Assembly: GCA_013112725.1 (NCBI GenBank)
Contig: JABFFZ010000056.1
Coordinates: 1-36,957 of the forward strand
Length of the DNA: 36,957 nucleotides
Direction: 5' to 3'
DNA from: Chloroflexota bacterium
Lineage (GTDB): Bacteria > Chloroflexota > Anaerolineae > Promineifilales > Promineifilaceae
The translations under genes were made by a program, and so were the position numbers. Position 1 is the stretch's first letter. The number at the start of each line of letters is the position of its first letter. The notes beneath the pieces are model-generated. The model was not told where the DNA came from, ran no database searches, and was given only the letters and a program-made list of their open reading frames with translations. Positions 32,830 to 36,957 of this stretch are shown piece by piece.

Positions 32830-33765
32830 TTAATCATCGCTCTCCTTGACCGGCCTGATTAACACACCTTGCTCCATTGCTTCCAGCGTGACGCGGTCGC
32901 CAATGTTGGCTTCCTGGCGCAAGTCGGGCGGGATTTGCAGACGACCGGCGGCGTCTACCACCACGTACTCCTCAAAGGTGTGGGTGGGGGTGGTGAAGCC
33001 TTCGGCCAGCGCCGCTTCCACAGCCTGCACTGAGTTTACCGAAGTGTCGGCCACGCGGCGCACCGTTTCACTGCTGGTACGGCCGTCACGAATCGTCACC
33101 ACCCGGTCAACGGCGCGGGCAATTTGTGGATCGTGGGTGACGATGATGGTGGTGAGACCGTAACGGCCGTTCATCTGCCGCAGCAGCGCCAATACCTCCT
33201 GCGCCGTCACCGAATCGAGTTCACCCGTCGGTTCATCGCCCAACAGCAGCGCCGGTTTGTTGGCCAGGGCTACGGCAATGGCCACCCGCTGCTGCTGCCC
33301 GCCGGAAAGCTGCGCCAGCCGGTGCTGCCGGTGTTCCCACAGCCCCACTGCTTGCAGTAGTTCAGTCGCCCAGGCCCGTTTTTCGCGTCGGCCGAAGCCG
33401 GCAATGGTCATGGGTAGGGTCACGTTTTCCTGCGCCGAGAGGTAAGGTACCAGGTTGCGCGCCGTTTGCTGCCAGACAAAACCGACTTCATGGCGGCGGT
33501 AGGCGTCCAGGGCGGCGTCGGTGGCTTTGAGCAGATTGGTGGGTGTGGGGGGGGTACGGCCGTGTACCCACACATTGCCCGCCGACGGCCGATCCAGCCC
33601 GCCCAAAATGTTCAGCAGCGTACTCTTGCCGGAACCAGACGCGCCGACAATGCCCAACATCTCCCCGCGCTGCACGGCCAGGTCTAGCCCCTGTAAGGCT
33701 ACCACTTCCAGATCGGCTACCTTGTATATTTTGACTAGATTTTCGCAGATGATGAATGGTTCCAT
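32830..33765 (-). CDS. ABC transporter ATPase with AbrB-like C-terminal domain
   Basis: A 311-residue protein. Residues 1-225 are a MacB/LolD-type ATPase with Walker A VGASGSGKSTLLNILGG, signature QLSGGQQQRVAIAVALA and Walker B LLLGDEPTGELDSV. A linker leads to residues 264-305, YVVVDAAGRLQIPPDLRQEA followed by NIGDRVTLEAMEQGVLIRPV, a swapped-hairpin AbrB/SpoVT-type fold. AbrB domains usually bind DNA, so this may let the ATPase sense or regulate, or act as a dimerisation module. The insert GRTPPTPTNLLKATDAALDA between motifs is longer than usual. Confidence 0.9.
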   Translation of the reverse strand: MEPFIICENLVKIYKVADLEVVALQGLDLAVQRGEMLGIVGASGSGKSTLLNILGGLDRPSAGNVWVHGRTPPTPTNLLKATDAALDAYRRHEVGFVWQQTARNLVPYLSAQENVTLPMTIAGFGRREKRAWATELLQAVGLWEHRQHRLAQLSGGQQQRVAIAVALANKPALLLGDEPTGELDSVTAQEVLALLRQMNGRYGLTTIIVTHDPQIARAVDRVVTIRDGRTSSETVRRVADTSVNSVQAVEAALAEGFTTPTHTFEEYVVVDAAGRLQIPPDLRQEANIGDRVTLEAMEQGVLIRPVKESDD

Positions 33766-33767
33766 AA

Positions 33768-33878
33768 TTGATGCGTGATGCGTGATGCGTGACGGGTGAC
33801 GAGTGATGCGTGACGAGTGACGAGTGACGAGTGACGAGTGACGAGTGACGAGTGACGAGTGATGCGTGATGCGTGATG
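33768..33878. repeat. About 16 tandem GTGACGA/GTGATGC heptads
   Basis: The gap between the ABC/AbrB gene and the four-helix gene is almost wholly 7-base tandem units: GTGATGC, GTGACGG and about nine GTGACGA. This is the longest direct array in the window and has no inverted half. Copy number could vary by slippage. Confidence 0.85.
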
Positions 33879-33879
33879 G

Positions 33880-34401
33880 TTAGGGTAGCGGGATGTTTTG
33901 GAGGAGATGGGGGAGATCGGCGGGATCGGCCATCTGCGCGGGATCGGGGTGGTTTGCCTGGGTATTGTTAGGGTTGTAAATGGGTTTGGTCTCGCGTATG
34001 ACGACGTTGCCTCTTTGTTGGGGGATCATCGTCGTTAAAAGGCGGATAATTTGTGTGAGCAGCTGCGTGCGGTGGTGAACAATAGATTCTCCCAAAATGT
34101 GTCGGGCATTAAAGTACCAGACGCGGCTTTCACGCGCTGATCCCAGAGCATATTCATAAAAACGCGCCCTGTCTTTGCCTGAACTCCTTGAGTACCCCTC
34201 TGCCGCATTAGCGCCTATTGACCCTAACGCTCGATACAACTGATCAGACAACTTGACGGTTCTGGCGTCATTTATTAGCCTGGAGACATCATACCAACCG
34301 ATGTCCGCCACAAACAAGGCCAACCGGTAAGCCTCCACCTTCCACAAAACATCCCCCTTTATCTCTGCAAACACAGCCTGTTCCCATTCGTGGTAGTTCA
34401 T
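33880..34401 (-). CDS. Four-helix-bundle (23S rRNA-intervening/S23) protein
   Basis: A 173-residue protein. Residues 15-125 form the four-helix bundle: DVLWKVEAYRLALFVADIGW, LSDQLYRALGSIGANAAEGY and SRSSGKDRARFYEYALGSAR with SAREAR-like ARESRVWYFNA are the family core. Members occur inside 23S rRNA intervening sequences or as solitary genes of unknown function. The C-terminal tail from about 130 is Asn/Pro-rich. AGAGGAA precedes the ATG. It is inserted between ABC genes and flanked by heptad arrays on both sides. Confidence 0.88.
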   Translation of the reverse strand: MNYHEWEQAVFAEIKGDVLWKVEAYRLALFVADIGWYDVSRLINDARTVKLSDQLYRALGSIGANAAEGYSRSSGKDRARFYEYALGSARESRVWYFNARHILGESIVHHRTQLLTQIIRLLTTMIPQQRGNVVIRETKPIYNPNNTQANHPDPAQMADPADLPHLLQNIPLP

Positions 34402-34414
34402 GGTTCCTCTTGTT

Positions 34415-34487
34415 AATCAGTGACGGGTGACGAGTGATTTTCTCATGCATCACTCGTCACGTATCACTCGTCACTCGTCACTCCCCA
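34415..34487. repeat. GTGACGA heptad hairpin at the adaptor stop codon
   Basis: CAGTGACGGGTGACGAGTGA is followed by inverted ATCACTCGTCACGTATCACT. The adaptor stop TGA (34478-34480) is read in the unit GGGGAGTGACGAG. Confidence 0.75.
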
Positions 34488-35833
34488 ACAATCACCTGCC
34501 CTTCAACTACGCCTTCCAGGATTTCTACACGGTCGGCGCTTTGGATGCCCAGGCGCACGTCGGCGCGGCGCTGGCCGTCCGCTTCCTGGATGACGACGAA
34601 GCTGCGTCCCTGGAAGGTGCGAATGGCGGCGGGCGGCAGCCAGAGGGCGTTTTCTTTTTCTTCCAGCACAATGACAACGGTAGCCAGTTCACCCAGGCTG
34701 AGATCGGCGGGTGGATCGTCGAACTGGATACGGACGCGGGTATCCTGGGGGCCGCCGCCAGCCGTGCCGCCGCTGAAGGCGTAGGGTAGCTGGCGCACTA
34801 CGCCGCTGGTGGGATCATCTAGCCGGTTGCGCAGCGTAATGGCCGCGATCTGCCCCACGCTCATCTGGTTGAGTTCGGCGCTGCCCAGTTCGGCGGTGAT
34901 TTCCAGGTTTTGCGGTTGGGCCAGGATCACGGCCGTTTGAAATGCCTCTGCCCGGCTGCCCGCCCGCACATTCAACGACAAAACCTCGCCGTCAAAAGGA
35001 GCGATCAACTGCGCGTCGGCAATCTGCGTTTCGATCTTTTCCACCTCCAGACGGGCGCGTTCCACTTCCAGCGCCAGCAGCGGGTCAATGCCCCGTTCCA
35101 ACTGCGCCAGGCGCAGGTCGGCCAGGGCCAGGTCTTGCTCTAAAAGCTGGCGGTTGACGGCGCTGCCGCTGCCGCCGGCGAGGGCGTCGTTGTAGCGGGC
35201 CTGGGCCACGCGCAGCGCATCCTGGGCCGAGGCTACGCCCTGTTCATACTGGCGGCGCAAATTTTCCGGTTCCCACTCCCGGTCGAGCGATTTTTGCAAT
35301 TCATATTCGGCATCGGCCAGGCGGCGACGGGCATTATCCAGTTCAATCTGGCTGGCGATGAGGGCGGCGGAGTTGGCATTAACCTGCCCTTGCTGCAATT
35401 GCAGGGCGATTTTTTCGCGGTTGATGGCGGCTTCGGCCAGGGCATCTTGGCGCGTTTGTTCGGCCTGGGCCAGGCGGATTTCGGCTGTTTCCATCGCTAC
35501 CTGCGCCTGGGCCAACTGGTTTTGTAGATTGGTGATTTCCAGTTGCGCCAGCACGTCGCCCGCCTGCACCTGGTCGCCGCGCTGCACAAATACCTGGTCC
35601 ACGAAACCATCGCTCTTAAAAAAGAGAGGCTGCTCCTGCACTGGCGAGACGCGCCCGGTGAATTGCAGCGAGTTGACCACCGTACCTTGCTGCACGGTGT
35701 AGGTGGGCCTTTCCGGCACGATGGGCGTGGGGAGGGGCGTAGGCGTTGGCCCCAGTTCGGCCGTTTCCCCCCGCCCACAGGCGGCAAGCAAAAAAACAGT
35801 TCCTAACAGTAGTAGTTTTAGCGTTCCTTTCAT
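34478..35833 (-). CDS. HlyD/MacA-type periplasmic adaptor lipoprotein
   Basis: A 451-residue membrane-fusion/adaptor protein. The N-terminal signal LKLLLLGTVFLLAACGRGE holds a lipobox (LAAC), so it is lipid-anchored. A Pro/Thr-rich linker leads to a biotinyl-like segment (about 55-100, with GFVDQVFVQRGDQVQAGDVL), a long coiled coil from about 108-270 with repeated heptads, a second hybrid strand IAPFDGEVLSLNVRAGSRA and a beta-barrel with RNRLDDPTSGVVRQLPYAF. It pairs with the FtsX-like permease upstream. ATG 35833 is chosen because the frame upstream reads repeat DNA. Stop codon supplied by a repeat. Confidence 0.9.
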   Translation of the reverse strand: MKGTLKLLLLGTVFLLAACGRGETAELGPTPTPLPTPIVPERPTYTVQQGTVVNSLQFTGRVSPVQEQPLFFKSDGFVDQVFVQRGDQVQAGDVLAQLEITNLQNQLAQAQVAMETAEIRLAQAEQTRQDALAEAAINREKIALQLQQGQVNANSAALIASQIELDNARRRLADAEYELQKSLDREWEPENLRRQYEQGVASAQDALRVAQARYNDALAGGSGSAVNRQLLEQDLALADLRLAQLERGIDPLLALEVERARLEVEKIETQIADAQLIAPFDGEVLSLNVRAGSRAEAFQTAVILAQPQNLEITAELGSAELNQMSVGQIAAITLRNRLDDPTSGVVRQLPYAFSGGTAGGGPQDTRVRIQFDDPPADLSLGELATVVIVLEEKENALWLPPAAIRTFQGRSFVVIQEADGQRRADVRLGIQSADRVEILEGVVEGQVIVGE

Positions 35834-35847
35834 ATCACACTTTGTTC

Positions 35848-35913
35848 GTGACGAGTGACGAGTGACGAGTGATTGGTTGGTCACGCATCACTCGTCACTC
35901 GTCACTCGTCCCG
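35848..35913. repeat. GTGACGA heptad hairpin between permease and adaptor
   Basis: GTGACGA x3, GTGATTG and inverted CATCACTCGTCACTCG form arms around GGTTGGTCACG. It lies between the permease stop and adaptor start. Confidence 0.8.
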
Positions 35914-35920
35914 CCCCATT

Positions 35921-36957
35921 CTACACCGCCTCACCCAATTTTACCGCTTCAAAGACGCGCATACGGGCGGCGAGGGCGATGAGGATGAGGGTGGCCAGGA
36001 TGAACATGGCGACGAAGAGGGCGTAGATGACGGCCAACTGTTCCCATGCAATTTGCACGACGAAGGGGGGTGTCACGGCCGTTTTCCCCTCTCCCACCTG
36101 CAAAAATGGAATAAACAAATAACTGGCCGACACACCCAACACCGTGCCCAACCCGACCCCGACGGCAATCACCAGCGCCTGCTCACCCGCCAGGTAAACG
36201 GCCATCTGCCCCACCGACAGGCCAATCGCCCGCAGCATGCCCAACTGGATGGTGCGCTGGCGGAAAGAGACAACGGCGTAAACCAGAAAACCGAGAACGG
36301 TGAGCAGCGCCGCCGCCAGAAAACCAACCGACAACAGGCCAAACAAGCCCTGCCGCTCCGGGCGCGTTTGCTCTTGCAGGATGCGGGCGCGGGCATCCTG
36401 AAAGGTGACGACGGTAAAACCAAGCTGGCGGGCGCCGTCTACAATCTGGCCGGTGGGCACGGCCGTATCCGTTTGCAGCCACACGTTATAAGGAAACGCC
36501 CCGCCCAACGCCTGGTGCAGATAATCGAGATTGGCCACAAAAAACGGCCCATCTTGCGGGTATTGGGTGGGGAACAGATCGAGCGGCCCGGCGATGGTGA
36601 AGGGGGCGTCGGCAAATTCCCCGGCGGCGCCAATGGTCAGGCGCAGCGGATCGCCCACTTGCAGACTGTTCCGCGCCAGGAACTCCCGGCTCACCAGAAT
36701 GTGATCCGACTGCACCGCCAGCCGGTTCATCAGGCCGCCCAGCGACTCATTCCCGGCAAAGTCGGGGCGGTAAAAGGCAACCGGGGCAAAATCAACCCGG
36801 TCAACGCCCAAAATGCGCCCCGCCTGCTGCCGCCCGCCGATGGAGGACACGGCCGTATACTCCCCCACCCGCGCCGCCGCCAACACCCCCTCCACCAGCA
36901 AATGGTCGCCGACGGGCAGGAAAAGCCAGCGCGGCTCCTGGTTGTTGGCCGGGGTGG
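35921..36957 (-). CDS. FtsX/MacB-type ABC permease, partial
   Basis: The C-terminal part of a permease whose frame stays open to the window edge; the ATG-like start at 36901 is a TTG inside the gene, so the real start is to the right. A periplasmic domain (about the first 200 residues seen) precedes three membrane helices typical of the MacB/LolCE core: LFGLLSVGFLAAALLTVLGF, AGEQALVIAVGVGLGTVLGV and YALFVAMFILATLILIALAA. The last residues MRVFEAVKLGEAV match the family end. It should pair with the ATPase genes and the adaptor downstream. Confidence 0.88.
   Translation of the reverse strand, partial: TPANNQEPRWLFLPVGDHLLVEGVLAAARVGEYTAVSSIGGRQQAGRILGVDRVDFAPVAFYRPDFAGNESLGGLMNRLAVQSDHILVSREFLARNSLQVGDPLRLTIGAAGEFADAPFTIAGPLDLFPTQYPQDGPFFVANLDYLHQALGGAFPYNVWLQTDTAVPTGQIVDGARQLGFTVVTFQDARARILQEQTRPERQGLFGLLSVGFLAAALLTVLGFLVYAVVSFRQRTIQLGMLRAIGLSVGQMAVYLAGEQALVIAVGVGLGTVLGVSASYLFIPFLQVGEGKTAVTPPFVVQIAWEQLAVIYALFVAMFILATLILIALAARMRVFEAVKLGEAV

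Noticed and set aside
33768..33878. Tandem repeats that could suggest a CRISPR array
   Set aside because: Units are 7 bases with no unique spacers, and no cas genes are present.
34427..34789. Two overlapping plus-strand frames near the adaptor end
   Set aside because: They begin in repeats and are shadows of the adaptor.
35834..35884. N-terminal extension of the adaptor to 35884
   Set aside because: The extra residues (TNQSLVTRHSSRTKCD) are read from a GTGACGA repeat; the lipoprotein signal begins at 35833.

Overview
The window is a GC-rich (roughly 55-58% G+C) bacterial chromosome segment, most likely from a Chloroflexota member of the Anaerolineae type. This is an inference from family resemblance: a TIR protein with an effector-associated domain and a formylglycine-generating-enzyme (FGE) domain, a b6-type fused cytochrome b in a Rieske/cytochrome b/cytochrome c operon, DUF4058, and several toxin-antitoxin remnants. 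No rRNA or other phylogenetic marker is present to prove it.

Layout. The left edge (1-150) is the end of an IS66-type transposase. On the minus strand follow rocD, uppP, tgt, a 48-residue protein and thrB. A TIR/FGE gene broken by one in-frame stop lies at 5007-6983. A heme-synthesis cluster, all on the minus strand, fills 7.3-19.5 kb: hemL, hemH, hemE, a HemQ-type gene, hemB, hemD, hemC, hemA, an HTH regulator, hemY and an AhbD-like radical SAM gene. Together these can carry glutamyl-tRNA to heme, most economically by the coproporphyrin-dependent route, with both a HemQ-type and an AhbD-type candidate for coproheme decarboxylation. At 19.7-24.9 kb are small accessory genes (a shortened DUF4058, a deazaflavin-type oxidoreductase, an NTF2-like protein), a membrane protein, an anti-sigma/ECF sigma pair, a glycosyltransferase and dcd. 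tRNA-Val(UAC) is followed by the Rieske / cytochrome b / dihaem cytochrome c operon, which has a good promoter and an intrinsic terminator. At 28.7-32.7 kb are toxin-antitoxin genes (an RHH antitoxin with an 8-codon MazF stub, intact hicBA, an AbrB antitoxin with half a PIN toxin) around a diverged UvrD-like protein. At 31.6-36.96 kb is a MacAB/LolCDE-like export system: two ATPases, one carrying an AbrB-like C-terminus, an adaptor and a partial permease.

Two sequence-level signals run through everything. The palindrome ACGGCCGT occurs about 75 times by hand count where about one is expected, recalling the HIP1 palindrome of cyanobacteria. It is absent from about 4.6-7.3 kb, which contains the TIR/FGE gene. 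In addition, hairpins built from short (mostly 7-bp) repeated units sit at gene ends, often supplying the stop codon, and in hemD and hemY they lie in frame inside the coding sequence, recalling Rickettsia palindromic elements and cyanobacterial STRRs.
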